A stretch of 64,000 bases of DNA from Kappaphycus alvarezii (GCA_002205965.3 NADL03000599.1:2170001-2234000); one strand, 5' to 3'; positions 1-12,941 are shown, counted from the first letter of the stretch. The notes: a model not told the origin generated them from the sequence alone. Program-made: numbers and translations.

Positions 1-3000
1 ACTGAAATACACCATATCACTTCTCACTGGTAGAGATGAGGAAAAGACTGTTACAAGTCATTATGGCCAGTAGTAATATCCCATTCAATCAGAAAAGTTT
101 TTTTCTTGCCATTTACAAGACAATTCTAGCTCATACTAAGAACAATGATCTACTAAGAGCATAGGCCACTTATTAAGAAGCAACTCCGATTCTTTCTTCC
201 AAGTCATAGATGCAGAGGTCCGACAAACCGTGCTGCATGGACCATCTAAACTAGAATTTCAGCTTTCGATAAAAAATTTATATTGGAGCATGATAATGGG
301 ACTAACAATTATTTGCGAGTAATTTTTATGCAATCAATGTCTTAGCATGCAGAAAATAAACTTTTCACGGAAATCTATATATCAATGAAGGCTTTGACAG
401 TTAATATTTGACTAAACAGACTTGTACCAACTCTTTTAGTATTTTTTATTTTGGTGTTTGGTATCGTTCTTGATTTGTTTCATTATTTTTGTGGGGCTTC
501 CGCTCAGGCAGAGATAAACAAAATTATAAAACAAGACATAATTATGGTGCTAAATTAAACACAAAGATTCGAGTGTGAATTACTTCTAAGACTAATGTAA
601 TGACAACAGGAATGAATGATCATCCAATTCATTGTTCTGTTCGCGCATACCAAAAATTAAATTAACTTAATTTATCATTTGAATTCCACGTATTTCCTTG
701 AAAAGTGGCTCAGTAGGGCGTGAAGGGGAAAATAACGCTTTTATCGAAAAAGTTGAAGCTATTAGATTAAAACACCAAGAAGAAAATGAATATCGCTAAG
801 AGCATTACATGAATATTTAAGTCTATATAGACTCTTTTATCCGCACAAAGACATCAAATCTTCATTTCAATAAATTTATTAACAAAAGAAATGAATATCC
901 CCATTTGGCTGAAAAAATTCTCACAACGATGACTGCCATATTTGTGGGGATATATACAAGAAGATTACTGAAAAATGAAGAGAATTCTGATTTAAAATGG
1001 AAGGGAATACAAATAAAGAGCCTTCTGAATGTTCATTGTTTGAGTTTTTCATAAGACAAGTGACTCTAAAGAAATCAATGATTTAGCGATAGATAAAACT
1101 TTGAATTCAAACATTTCCGAATAAACGTTGCAAATGAAAGGTAAATATGCTTAATGCCTATATCTATGCATTCATAAAGTATCAGTTTACACAAAAAGGA
1201 GAGATAAACGAGGATAGCTGTTACTTTGACTGCCAAGAGAGGGTTCCGTGCCTTCATTAGCTACACATTACAGGATTAACCCAAAGAATGAAAATTGGGA
1301 ATCTATGATGCCTCTTTGGCTTTGAATGAAGAACCATAAATTTATGAGATCTATTAGGACCAAATTTTCAATAAATTACGTCTCTTACACTGTTCGGACC
1401 ATTCGTAGCAATAATTGATTTCTTCTACTAAAAATGTTTAAAATAGCTTTTCTGAGTACTTAAACCTGGAATATTAAATTGCAACCACTTAACTAGTCAA
1501 ATAATAGAACAATTTTCGCTTGAGATAGAACATTGGAATTGATGCTAGTACTTACTGGGAAAATTAAAATGTAACTTTCCAAATTTTTATTTGAAAATGG
1601 ATTCCTTCAATTTATTTACTCAGACTCGAAAGATACAGAGCTCTGCAGAATTAAAATCAAGAGTCACAAAGATAGTTTTTTTGTTTTATCAAAAATACTC
1701 GACGCATCTACTTTAAATGCTCCCAGAAACATCCTTCTCCAAAAAATTCTTAACATACTCCCGCAGATACATATTGAACCTCCACATATCAAAAATTCGC
1801 CCCCTTAATCAATAAGAATGAAAAAACTCAAGGAAAGCCCCAAATTTTTCATTTCGATCTCTTCTGCCAGAAAAGATATTAAAGTCACTCATTGTTCACC
1901 AAACACGAAGGAAAAGACAATTCAGACAGATAGGAGTCATCAAATTACTTGGAATGCATACTATGCCTCGAATATTGAGAGAATCAAAGCATTTTTAATT
2001 TTAGAAACCAACAGCATGGAAGAAAGTAGTTTTATGATCCCTCTTGCCTCATTGATAGTGTAACACGTTAATTTTGGGATTAAAACGAAGATCAGATCGA
2101 ATATTTGTAATTTATCCTAAAGAACAATTAAAACTCACTTACATCAACATTCTTCGATAGAAATTAAGTTTATGGGTTACGATACTGTAAATTTAGGAAA
2201 TTTTGAGAATATTATGAACCTCATAATATGTCTGTATCCATCTGGGTTTATCGCAAAAAAATAAATCCCACTTGTAAATCAATCGATAATTCAGTATTTT
2301 GCAATACTTCAAAGTAGCCTTCTGAAGTGGGAGTAGAGAATTATTGACAGAGTTTACAAATAAGTACACTACGGCTCGCAGAATTAGAAATGCAACTCCT
2401 CAAATTCTCTGTGCTTTAGCGATCTATTAGCATCTCTTAGAGACTAATCACGGCACTATTTGGTAGATACAATAGTTGAATAAAATAATAAAATAATTTT
2501 TGCAAAACATTGGATACTTCTACGGTTTCTAAAAAATTTCCGAGAGCACCTCTTAGAGGATTTATCGGAATCAATAAACTGGTGTTCGAAGAACTAAAGC
2601 TTTAGTTCTTCGAACTAAAACTTAGTGCTGTAGGAAAGTCTTTGTCCTCTCCCTGATTTATTATACCATACTTTGCTCCCAGAAAATCCTGTATATGCCT
2701 CAGTATAGTTTGAAAAGTTAAGAAATATAGATCTCCCACCAAACTTCCTTAATATCCTCCCTGACTCATTAATATCCCTAATTTATTTTTCTGTGCTTTG
2801 GAACTTCTAGACATCAAAAATGGAGCAGTCATGTGTCATTTTTAGGCAAGGTGGCCACAGCAGGATGCAAAGTTACTTTCTCGCTGGCATCTCTCAATTA
2901 TTTTTTCTGTTTAAATAATGCTGCTCTTCAGTTAGAATTTTCTTGCATTTCCCCTACTCGCTGGAAAGAAGTATTAACAATCCATTGCTTAAATTTTGAT

Positions 3001-4447
3001 ATAAATCAGTGTTCTTCTTTCTACTGAGTGTTAATATGACCTCAGATATACATTAGTAGGAAATCAATGCCTAAATTTTCCTTTAAATGAGTAAAATCCT
3101 GTTACATCCATCTAGACAAATTTTACACTTAGTCTTCCGGTAAATGTTGAAATTTTTCTTTGCTTGAAAATATCTATTTCAAAATGTTTCTGTCAGCAAT
3201 GTGTATTCCCGCAAATTGACCTTACCATATGCCTCCATCGCCCTAACGGCCACGTTCCGCGCGACGTCGGTTAGCACTCTATAAGCGTCCGGGTATAGTG
3301 CCGTTGTGGGAAAGCAACAATTGTATAGATACCCTAATTTCGAGCGCCGAGATTACAGTACCGAGAGGCGATTTAAATTTCACTATATTGGATGCTTTCA
3401 TGAATGCAGAAGGAGATAGTCCTTCAAACAAATGATAAAACTCGGTGCAACCTACTTCCAAGCCAATTAAAACATTATCTCTGAATCCGTTGATGCAGCC
3501 CAAAACGTTAGGCTCGTTCATGAGTCTCTATATTTGTTACAGGCTTTTTATGTATGGAACTAGTGGTACTGAAACACAGAGGAAATTTTAATAGAATAGC
3601 AAAATTTCTGGCATCCGTGTTCCAATATTCGATCGGTTGATATATAATTTCATCGGCTACCAAGCAAGCCTGCGTACGCAACTCGTTGAATTACATTTTA
3701 TTCACTAGGAAACCTGCAGACTCATGGATGGGCGGGGCAAAATTTCTACACTAACCGATCACATACTATGCTAGCACATAGGTGCTACTATGGTAGCAAC
3801 CTATGTTTCCTTTCAACAATCCAACCTTTCAAGCAGAAATATTGAAGTCCGCAAGTAATAATACTGCAGTAATAACAAGCTGTACGAATTTAAGTGATCA
3901 ATAAGTGTGTTCCCATTCGGAACTGCAATCAACGATGCTAATTACCATCCTGTTTCTGCTTTTGACCCGGAAAATTTTGGCACTCTTTCTTATTTGGAAT
4001 TTTTGAGTGAAATATATTATACTTACCGTTAGGTCAAAAATGGAAGACTTCAACAAATGGGTATTGGATTTTATGTGGAACAGTGACCGAAGCAGCAAAT
4101 TACGATAATTACAAGAGCTAGAAAGGTTCGTTTGAATTTTTACGTGCTATTATTTCAAGTGAAAAAGCTAAACGGTGAATTTAAGCAGAAGGGAAGTTTA
4201 AATGACAAATTTAGCTCAGACAGAACTATAGTGAAAGTATTTTCCGGGCGTTTGCGTCTGAAATGGAAGTTTGTAGGGAGAGTTAAAGTAAAGAAAAGGA
4301 TTCTTGACGCTTTAATTGCATTTTACATGGCATTGTTGGCCATCGCGTAAAAGGTCGTTTTGATTTATCCTGCATGCACAACGTCGGCAAGTTCGTTCGT
4401 CCGAAGTTTTCTTTGTCTTGGTTGTCGTCGTCTGTAAGTTTTCATGC
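1..4447. other. AT-rich intergenic region without a supported gene
   Basis: Open frames here are short (at most about 80 codons), show no recognisable motif and often lack good context. I see no RNA gene. The one structured item is a 32-bp perfect palindrome at 2584-2615, listed separately. The base composition differs sharply from the host gene island at 51-64 kb. Old, decayed transposon DNA is a reasonable reading, but I recognise no family. Confidence 0.5.
2584..2615. repeat. 32-bp perfect palindrome
   Basis: The half-site GTTCGAAGAACTAAAG is followed at once by its exact reverse complement, with no spacer. It could extrude as a hairpin or bind a dimeric protein. It lies in AT-rich DNA with no gene nearby. 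The palindrome is read directly; any function is unknown. Confidence 0.85.
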
Positions 4448-4583
4448 TTACACTAGAAGTTTTCCAAGCTGTCTGGATCCCGTATTTAGATGGTGGAATT
4501 TTCTTCTAGTCCCCCCTTTGTCCTTGTTGGAGTAGGTGATGGTTCAGCCGTCGCCTGTAGATGTTCTTAGTCTTCTAGTGTAA
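4448..4583. mobile_element. MITE-like repeat with 12-bp terminal inverted repeats
   Basis: The 136-bp unit begins TTACACTAGAAG and ends with the exact reverse complement CTTCTAGTGTAA. Taking CACTAGAAG/CTTCTAGTG as the true ends leaves TA on both sides, which fits a Tc1/mariner-type TA duplication. It has no coding capacity. A diverged relative in the opposite orientation lies at about 15713-15844, on the other side of the chromovirus. The superfamily is inferred only from the TA flanks. Confidence 0.6.
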
Positions 4584-4855
4584 CCACTACCTGTACGGTT
4601 CAGGTTTTTGAACACATTAAAAGATCCCCCCCCCACAACGAGACGTGCTTTATATGTATTGGACATTGTAGACACAGGGAAATGAGTAATTTAGACTTCC
4701 GGGAGAACGAAATTCCACCACGACAGCTTAAGATTCCCTGGACTGATCTCCAATTAGAACCCCTTCATCCTTTTTAACCACTTAATTTCAACCTGACGAC
4801 AAGATGCCAAGTTAGCTTGAAAGGTTTATTTTGTATTGAATGGAGAGGTTTCGGG

Positions 4856-5282
4856 TGAAAAAAAGAGGGATGCAGCCGGGGCGCTGCTAAAGGAACAGTA
4901 GAGGCGATGGTAAATGGTTTCAGAAAGTTGGGGGCAAAGGGTGTTTGGAGTGTACCTAGATTCCCACAAGAATCCAGATGAGCTTCCCCTTTTATAGACA
5001 GTACGGTAGCTCTACTCTAGAAATTCTATACTTTGTTAGCTCAGTAGAACCTACTAGAAAGTAGAGGTGTAACTATAGAATTGTACTATCTATAATATAA
5101 CTACGCAAATAAAACGATGACGTGGGGCTCCACGCCAAATAAAAACACTGAAGGAAAATCAAATTTCTAAAATCATTCAAGACGGTACAGTTTCTCTGTT
5201 ACACCACTGTGTAATAGAGAACTGGAATAACGACAGCGAACAAGTCTCTATTACACAGTGGTGTAACAGAGACATTGTTGCA
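4856..5282 (-). repeat. 3' LTR of the chromovirus
   Basis: This is the left-hand 427-bp LTR, about 98% identical to 13943-14369. The ends are TG and CA on either strand. The side facing the internal region adjoins the polypurine tract. It contains the long perfect hairpin at 5193-5272. Confidence 0.93.
5193..5272. repeat. Long perfect hairpin inside the LTR
   Basis: Two 28-nt arms (5193-5220 and 5245-5272) are exact reverse complements around a 24-nt loop. The arms begin TCTCTGTTACAC and TCTCTATTACAC. The same structure occurs in the other LTR near 14280-14359, with arms and loop unchanged. On the element's coding strand it lies about 10 nt inside the 5' end of the LTR. Structured RNA, a protein-binding dimer site or a small-RNA precursor are all possible. 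Function unknown. Confidence 0.9.
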
Positions 5283-5298
5283 CTATTCCCTCCCCCGG
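5283..5298 (-). other. Polypurine tract
   Basis: Directly next to the 3' LTR, the coding strand reads GGGGGAGGGAATAG and then the LTR start TGCAACAATG. This is the expected plus-strand priming site of an LTR retrotransposon and it confirms the element's orientation. Confidence 0.8.
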
Positions 5299-5314
5299 AC
5301 TGTTGACGTCCTCG

Positions 5315-6830
5315 TCAATGATACTGCGGGAGTATATTGCGTTTCCGAATATACTCTTGGAAAGCTTCCGTTACTACAGCAGATCCATCTTCCGTAACGT
5401 CAACAAAGTCCTTTGTTGGTTGCCACTCCGCCTCATGACGTGGCACACCACGCATCAAAACCAAGAACTTGAAACCGCGTCCAACCTTTTTGTGATCCAA
5501 GATAACCTCAACTTCCTGTTCTGGTCCACCAGGCAGTTCAAGCGGTGAAGGTGCAGGAGGAATGGGCTAAGCAATGTCATCGGGCTGCTCCAAATGTGGT
5601 GTGGTGTGAATGATATGAATGACTAGATGGATTCTAAAATGAGCAGGGAGATCCAGTCGAACAGCATTCTTACCAATTATCTCCTTAACCACAAATGGCC
5701 CATACCTGCGCGCACCAAGCTTTTTAGAATTCTGGGACCTAGAATAAACATCCGTAAACAACGAACGATTGATCCATAGCTTGGAACCGACTTTATAATC
5801 TGGAACCTTGTATCGCCTTGAAGCATATGCAGCTTGCCGAGCTTTTGCCACTTTGTAGGCAAATTGCGCATCCTCAAGAGAAACCTTGAGCTTGGCACGA
5901 AAGTCCTCCAAACTCTGAAGAGGTATGCTGCTGCTAGCCAAGAAGTCCAATGGCGATTTAGGTGTCCATCCTAAGTCAAGCTCAAATGGTGACATACCCA
6001 GATCATCGCTCACAGCCGAGTTGTACGCAAATTCTGCAGAAGGAAGCAGTTCATCCCAGTCATCCTGATGATACGGGAAATAGCAACGGAGATAGTTCTC
6101 GATCATCCTATTCATAATCTCGGAAGCACCATCTGTTTGTGGGTGTCTACTTGTAGACATTCTTAATTTTACCCCACAAGATTCATCAGTGTCTTCCAAA
6201 ACTTTGAAATGAACTTGCTGTCCCTATCTGAAGTCACATCATCCGGCAACCCGTGGGTTCTTGAAGATGTTCGCGAAGAAGTCTATACCCGTGTCCTCAG
6301 CAGTATCTGATGTTTTAGATTTCATAAAATGGACTCGACGAGTAAGTCGATCAACCCAAGTCGTGATCGCATCATGACTGCTCCTCGTCAGGGGTAGCCT
6401 CACAATGAAATCTGTAGCTAATGATCCCCATCTGCCGTCAGGCAATTCCAGTGACATTGGATCAGTCAACTTTTTTTGATTAGAGTCCTTATACTGCTGA
6501 CACGTCAGACGTCCTTCACAATACTTTCGAACATCCCGGCTCTTATATTTCCAATGGAAGTTATCCAATCTGGACAGTTTCTTTGCAAGCTCAAAATGTC
6601 CACCAACTTTCGAGTCGTGAGCAATTTGCAAAATATCCGAAACTGACCTTCTTGGTACGCACAACTTTCCATTGTAAAACAGGTTCGAACCATCTTTTCG
6701 GAACATCGGCAGAATTCTTTCAGGTTTCTGCTTCTGAACCGTATCCTCAGGCCACTCTCCTTCCATGGCTTTTACGACTGGACCAAAGAACTGGTAGTCA
6801 TCATATCGAGGAATGATCTGATCAACATCA
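5315..6830 (-). pseudogene. Integrase region with C-terminal chromodomain (chromovirus fossil)
   Basis: From right to left the segment shows an H2C2 zinc-binding region near 6480-6620, an integrase core with DFIVRLPLTRSSHD near 6400, and the hallmark HPQTDGASE near 6140. A C-terminal domain follows, and then a chromodomain-like stretch (FLVLMRGVPRHEAEWQP) near 5400-5480. Chromodomains at the integrase end mark the chromovirus branch of Ty3/gypsy and are thought to guide integration to marked chromatin. The region is broken. Confidence 0.85.
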
Positions 6831-6869
6831 AGGTAGGGAACTTCAACTTCATTCACTGAGACGTCACGA

Positions 6870-7300
6870 TCTCCTCTCGCCACGTGCGGAGCTCGGGATA
6901 ATGCGCCTCCTAAGACGTGAATTTTTCCAGGCTTCAGTGTGATGGGAAAGATTCCGAAGTTACCGAGAGTTTCCAACCAACGAGCTTCTTTCCGACTCAG
7001 TTTCGGTTTTGTGAAGAAGCTCTTAAGCACCTGGTTGTCTGTGAAAATCTCAAACTCAGAACCTTCAAGATAGCACCTGAATCTTCCCAGAAAATTAATC
7101 AAAACCAGAAGCTCTCTGTCATTTGCAGTGTAGTCCGACTCAATTGGTGAAAGTTTCTTTGATTAGAAAGAAATTACACGATCCCTCCCATTCTCATCCA
7201 ACTGTGTTAGAGTTCCACCGACAGCAAGCTGTGAAGCATCTACATGACCACGAAATGGCTTTTTCCAATTAGGGGCAACTAAGATTGGAGCCAATGTCAT
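6870..7300 (-). pseudogene. RNase H region of the chromovirus (fossil)
   Basis: The stretch between the reverse transcriptase and the integrase zinc region encodes RNase H-like sequence. The telling part is EIFTDNQVLKSFFTKPKLSRK near 6980-7060, followed by the LGGALSRAP hinge that leads into integrase. This matches the reverse transcriptase-RNase H-integrase order of Ty3/gypsy. It is a degraded part of the same element. Confidence 0.75.
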
Positions 7301-7308
7301 CGCTTCCT

Positions 7309-8439
7309 TTAGCTTCTGGAAAGCTTTATCACACTGTTGATCCCATTTCCCATACCTCGACCTTTCTTTGTCAGATCTGTGAGAGGTGCAGCAATTGCAG
7401 AGAACTTCGGAATGAACCTACGGAAAAACTGTATAAGACCTAAGAAACTTCTCAACTCCGTTAGAGATTCAGGATTCGGGCAAGTTCGCAGCACTTCGGC
7501 CTTCTCAGGCGTGACACGAATGCCGTCCTTCCCGACTATTAAACCCAAAAACTCCAGCTCAGTCTGAAAGAAAGAGCATTTCTTTGGAGAGATGTACAGC
7601 TTGTGATCCTTAAGTCTCTTTAATACAATTTCCAGATGTTCGTAATGTTCTTCCTCATTCTTACTGAATATATGAATATCATCCATATAGACAACCAAGA
7701 AGACATCGATGCAATCATAGAAGATCTGGTTCATCAAAGTTTGGAACGTAGCAGGAGCGTTGCAAAGTCCCATTGGCATAACAAGATATTCAAATTGCCC
7801 ATACTTTGTATTGAACGCAGTCTTTTCGATGTCCTTCGGTTTCACCCTTATCTGATGGAATCCCGTTTTCAGATCAAGCTTGGAGAAAAATCTCACATCT
7901 CCAAGTCGATCGAACATTTCATCAGAACGAGGGAGTAAAGCATTATTCTTTTTGGTGATGCGATTCAAAGCGCGATAATCGACAACACCTCTAAGTTTTC
8001 CATCCTTTCCTTTCACAAAGAAAAGTGGTGCTCGATATGGCGATTTACTGGACCTGATCTTCCCTTTCCTCAAAAGAGACTCGACGTAATCTTTGGCTGC
8101 CCTAAGTTCGGATGGTGACAACTGGAATAAAGGTCGATGAGGTGCCTTTGCTCCTTCCTCCACTTTGATCTCATGATCAACTGATCGAATCGGAGGAATT
8201 CCTCTTGGCAATTCATCCTGAAAGACCTCTTTAAAATTATCCAGTAATCTGCTCAGTCTTCCATCTAACTTTGAATCTGTCACTCCTCTCATACTGTGAA
8301 CTTCAAGTAACTGAAATACTTCGAAGTCACCCCCATGCCTAGGCATTCGTCTAAATTTCTTCACTCCCAAATTGGACACATCAAAACGGTTTTCGTTATT
8401 TGGATCAATAACTGGAATGGAAGCATCTTTCACCATCAC
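7309..8439 (-). pseudogene. Reverse transcriptase region of the chromovirus (fossil)
   Basis: This long stretch carries the Ty3/gypsy reverse transcriptase blocks in order: SKSPYRAPLFFVKGKDG, RGVVDYRALN, FFSKLDLKTGFHQIR, FEYLVMPMGLCNAPATFQ and the catalytic VVYMDDIHIFS (near 7680). KCSFFQTELEFLGLIVG and RSFLGLIQFFRRFIP follow. It would copy the element RNA into DNA within the element's particle. It is the best preserved part of the element. Confidence 0.93.
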
Positions 8440-8481
8440 AATCCGTTTCCGATAGTCGACACGTGGATTGTGGGCAACATG

Positions 8482-8958
8482 CTACGGCATTCCCAATAGA
8501 ACATCATACCTGGTTTGAGACACAGCCCAACTAGAAGTATATGTATGTTCGCCTAACGTAATAGTTCCGTTGGAAATGATCTTGGATACTTCCTCAGTAA
8601 CTCCCTTCTGTGAATGGCAAACAATGACTCGTTCACGCCGAATCTCAAACAAGTTCCTATTTCGCTTCAGAAACTCGGCTGAAACCACGTTTGTATTGCA
8701 TCCATCGTCTTTTAGTACTTTGACTGCTATTCCATTGAGTCTAACTTCAAGTACTAACAAAGGCTCCACTGGTATAGGTCCATCAGTGGGGATGCTGTCA
8801 TCATGAGTAGACGTGATTCCATTAGATTCGGCTTCGGAGATTCTCGACATTTCCCTGTCCTCTGAGAATTTAGCTCCGGTGATGTCCGCAACAGTTTCAC
8901 TCTGCTCATTGGGACATCTGTTCACACTCACTACTGGTCTCACCTGAGTATTCACCAA
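8482..8958 (-). pseudogene. Retropepsin-like protease region (fossil)
   Basis: The segment lies between gag and reverse transcriptase and has the aspartyl-protease arrangement. A strand VEVRLNGIAVKV-like leads into DDGCNTNVVS near 8690, and a second strand ends YDVLLGMP. The position and hydrophobic-D-x-G pattern support a retropepsin that would process the polyprotein. Boundaries are approximate. Confidence 0.75.
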
Positions 8959-9223
8959 GTCTGGAGGACCAACTAGTTTTCCGAGTCAAAGCCATTCAAA
9001 TCAGTACTGTGTCCTGCCTCTGTATTGTTCGCTACTATGCGGGCACCACTCCTGTTACCTTTATTCCCGTTTCCTTTTCTGTGTTTCCAAGGTTTACATC
9101 CCACCTTATGGCACGTAAATCATCGGTTCTCCATCAAGTCTTTCTGACGCTGCCCATCGTTTTTACGTTCCAGGTTTCCGATCTCCATCGGCATAGGACC
9201 TGAGGCATAGGACCTGAGGCATT

Positions 9224-9984
9224 TCAATTGGTGTGAAATGAGCCTCTGCCTGTGAAGAACCCTGCACCGTAAAATGCTCCATCAACGTTAAGAGCAATGG
9301 TAGTCGCAGCTTCAAACTTGGATGGGTTCCCTTTACGAACCTCCAACAGAATGTGGGGGTTTGAGACCTTCACAGAACCGCGCCAATTTTTCCGACTCAC
9401 TGATACCGCGAATATTGATAACCAAATTCCTGAACTCCGAGAGGTACGCTGCCACACTTGTTTTCTGGCGGATCTTGGTAAGCTTGTCGCGAGCTCGAAT
9501 GACACTGTCCTGGGGGACAAACTCTGCCTCAACAAGGAGTTTGAAAGCTTCCCATGTAGGTGGAACAGCATTCTCGGACACAACTGTATACCACCAGTTT
9601 GCGGCAGTTCCGGTCATGAATATCGAAGCAAAGTCGATAGCATTCTGGGCACTGATGACTTCTTCATGGCCCACCTGAATAAGTCTCAGGTACTTTTCGA
9701 GTGAATGCAACCATGACCGAACCGTCAACGCTTCTCGAGTCCCATCTAACAACACAGGCTTAGTTGGTTTGAAGAAAGACATGTTCAACAAACCTCTTAC
9801 TTAAAGCCTTACACCAACACCTAAACTTGATTACAAGCACTTGAAGTTGAAATCTGCGAGTGATTCGTCCCTGGACGACGGGTTGGCTCCCTACCCGCGG
9901 AGAGAGTGACTCACCAGCAGCTTTGATCACACCTACACTCCGGTGTGACTCAGCAATCCGTTCGGGATATCCCCACCAGTCCAC
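9224..9984 (-). pseudogene. Gag region of the chromovirus (fossil)
   Basis: Between 9333 and 9791 the translation matches the retrotransposon gag (PF03732-like) capsid pattern: WLHSLEKYLRL, then ANWWYTVV, then TWEAFKLLVEAEFVPQDSV, and SVAAYLSEFRNLVINI. The sequence towards 9224 would hold the rest of gag. The capsid forms the virus-like particle in which reverse transcription takes place. The region is broken. Confidence 0.8.
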
Positions 9985-10429
9985 TACGTAGACCGCGATC
10001 GGTGTCCTTACCCTATAGGAAAGCCTCTCAAGCCGACTTCAAGCTAGCGAATAACCAAAGAATACCCGTTCTGAGCACGTACCCCCTAGTCCAAGTCCAG
10101 TCCAAGTCAACTCTATGAAGCGTTACCTGAACCCGTGACCCAGTCGGTGCACCTAGCTAACAGTCAACGAGTGCAATAGGATTGTAAAGGAATACTGTGA
10201 GGAGACCCTCAAATGGGGACTTGGTCAGAAGTACGGCTTTACTAAGGCAACTTAGTTAAGCCTAACTGTCCAGTCTAGGTATTCTGAACAGGATCACGCA
10301 GCTTCGTGAGGCCTGCACGCTACCTGAACAGAATAACCTAGAGAACGCAGACTGCTGCACCCCCAAATTCCCGGTTACTTAGCTCTCCAATTAGTAACCG
10401 CGACCTGCGTGGAACAATGGGGTTTAGAG
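9985..10429 (-). other. Chromovirus leader, part nearer gag
   Basis: This untranslated leader DNA lies between gag and the hAT insertion. It joins 13728-13942 once the hAT is removed. No gene is apparent. The last eight bases (10422-10429, GTTTAGAG) are one copy of the hAT target duplication. Confidence 0.7.
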
Positions 10430-10697
10430 AAGGGTTGGGGCAAACGTGTCGTTTCGCCGTACAAAATCAAGTACAAGGACAGGTACATCGGACATGTACT
10501 TGCCCAAAAGTTTTATGAAAACTGGAAAGTCGGTACAGTACTTGTACTAGGAAACCTATCAAAAAAAAAGATACCCGTAACGTTCCAATGACCTGCGCAA
10601 ATCAAATCCAGCAAGCAACTCGTAACGTACCCATACATGTACCGTACAAAATTTTACATGCACATGTACCAATTCTGTACTAAAGACCAAAACCCAC

Positions 10698-12941
10698 ATG
10701 GATCCCCCAACGCAAATTACTTCCATCTCCAACTCCACAACTAGCCAAGAAATGTTAGTCCATGACTCCAATCCAACAGAAGAACCAGATCTGCAGGTGG
10801 AGATCCATGAGATCTTACAAAAGGCCAAGCAAACTCTCTCCGAAAACAAGAAGAATGGGAAGAAAGCAGTTTTCTGGGGGTTTTTCAAGAACATCGATGA
10901 AAAGACCTACGGATTCATTGTTTGTGTACCGAGTGCTTTAAAATCCTCATCCAAAAACAAACGGGATCGAAAGGGAGTGCTCCAATTTCAGGGCTCCAGC
11001 GGCACACATTCATTTCGAAGACATCTCAGAGACCATCACAAAGATGTCTTCTCTTTGTTCGCGAAGACGGCAGGGAGTAACGAACCGCCAAAGAAGAAGC
11101 CGAAGATGGTCCAAACTTTCCTTGATACACATCAGAAGTAAAATGCATCATCCGAAGTCGCTAAAGAAATCAATAAGAATCTCATTCTGATGGTCGCCAA
11201 GGCTGGCTTGCCATTTTCTTTTGTCGAAAACAATGACTTTCGTCCTTTTGTACATTCTTTGAACCCTCGTGTATCTCTTCCCGACAGGACAACGTTCGCT
11301 CATAAGCAGATCCCTTTGTTTACCAAACATGTCACTGATGAGATAGTTAAGCCACGTTTATCGAATCTCCTTTCTGTGAGTATATCATTCGATTTGTGGA
11401 TGAGTCGGGGGTGCGAAGATATCTTTGACCTTATAGCACATGGCTTGGACAATGATTTCAAGCAGGTTCGGGTATACTTGGCAATAATACAATGTGACAA
11501 TACCAGTGGGGAAACTCTTTATGAGTTGTTGGTCGAACAGCTGGATAAGTTTGAGATTCGGAACAAAATCATTGCTTGCGTCATAGATGGGGGATCTAAT
11601 CTGAGATCATGTGCCAACATTATTCGAACTGCAACGTCGTTTCAACATGATGAGATCGGAAACTGCTTTAGCGGGGTTTGTTTTGCACACATCATTTCAG
11701 GTGCCTGCAACTCTGCTCTATCTAAGAAGGTTACTGATGGACTGCCACTTATTGACTTCGCGAAAGTTAGAGCCGTTCTACAGAAATGTATAACCTGGAC
11801 TAAGAAATCAGCGAAGGGACGAAAGCAGTGGCTTGATGCATGCAAGGATCTCGGATTCATCCCACGACTAATTCCAACCCCAGTTAAGACCATATTTGTG
11901 AGCGAATTGGTTATGTTTAGGATGATGCTTAAGTACAGGCAGGTTTTTGAGAAGTGTTTTGGAGGTCAAGCGGATAGAAATCTTCGCAATAGGGTTCCCA
12001 CTCAAGACACCTGGGATGTGGTTCAACGGATAGTAGAGACCTTGGAGCAGCTTGTTTTTTCTTGCTTGCAAAGTCAGAGAAAGACATGGACAGTTAGTGA
12101 AGCGGTTTCATACATTGTGGGGGTTTTCCTAATGTTCAAACGGAAATGCCGTACAATCACACCTGTCGACCCGGACGATTTTGACGCGCAACTTGATATG
12201 GTCAGAGCAAAAATTGCATCTGTTGTTTCAGAAGCATTTCATGATATCCTCAATCCGTTCATGGAAGTTCAAGGATTAGATGGCTGTTACGTTCACCACT
12301 ACATTTCTGTTGTTCTAGATCCGGAATTCAAGGATATGAAGTCAACCCTTATGCATTTGCACCAGGGAGTTCCTTTGAGAGCCAGGACAATTGCGAAGGA
12401 ATACGATGAAACTGTGATTATCCCTTTGTTGGAAAGCGTACAGAAAATCTGTGCACCCGAAAAAGAGGCCTCAAGAAATGAGGACGAAGAAGCAATGAGT
12501 GATGCAGTTTCTAACGGATCTGAAGATATTGAAGATTGTTTCGTCACTACTCGAGCTGAAAACGATGACGAAGTCCTGCTTAATTCAATGAAGGCCTAGC
12601 TTCGTTTTTATCGTTCTGAGAAGTTCACAAAAGACATGAACAAATATCATTGGATGCAGGAAAAGCAGTCACTTTTCCCAAATGTCGTGAAGCTTTGTCG
12701 CTTTTTTCTTGGTATACCAGCTAGGCAGATTGAAAATGAGCGTGTGTTTAGTCTGGCAGGGAGAGTTTCGAGCCCTTTGCGTAACCGGATTTCTACGGAG
12801 AGTATCAACAATGTGGTGACAATTGCGAAGAACGTCACTAGAGCAGAAGACGAGGGTGCGGTCTTGAAAACCCTTGAAGAACTCAGTGATTTCCTTCTCA
12901 AAAAGGAAGTAGATGGTCCAGATGAACTTTGCGACAAGTAA
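10698..12941 (+). pseudogene. hAT transposase with two in-frame stops
   Basis: A single frame of 748 codons runs from ATG 10698 to TAA 12939-12941. It is interrupted only by TAA at 11139-11141 and TAG at 12597-12599. The N-terminal 140 residues look like a BED zinc finger (VFWGFF..., GFIVCVPS, THSFRRHLRDHH), although the second cysteine position reads serine. The middle carries the RNase H-like hAT core (ACVIDGGSNLRSCA, CFAHIISGACNSALS). The C-terminus is a clear hATC dimerisation domain (IENERVFSLAGRVSSPLRNR). It would cut and paste the element. With only two nonsense codons in about 2.2 kb, the copy died recently. Confidence 0.93.

Noticed and set aside
3279-3521. Minus-strand 80-codon frame in the left AT-rich region
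   Set aside because: There is no recognisable domain, no repeat and no neighbour to support it.
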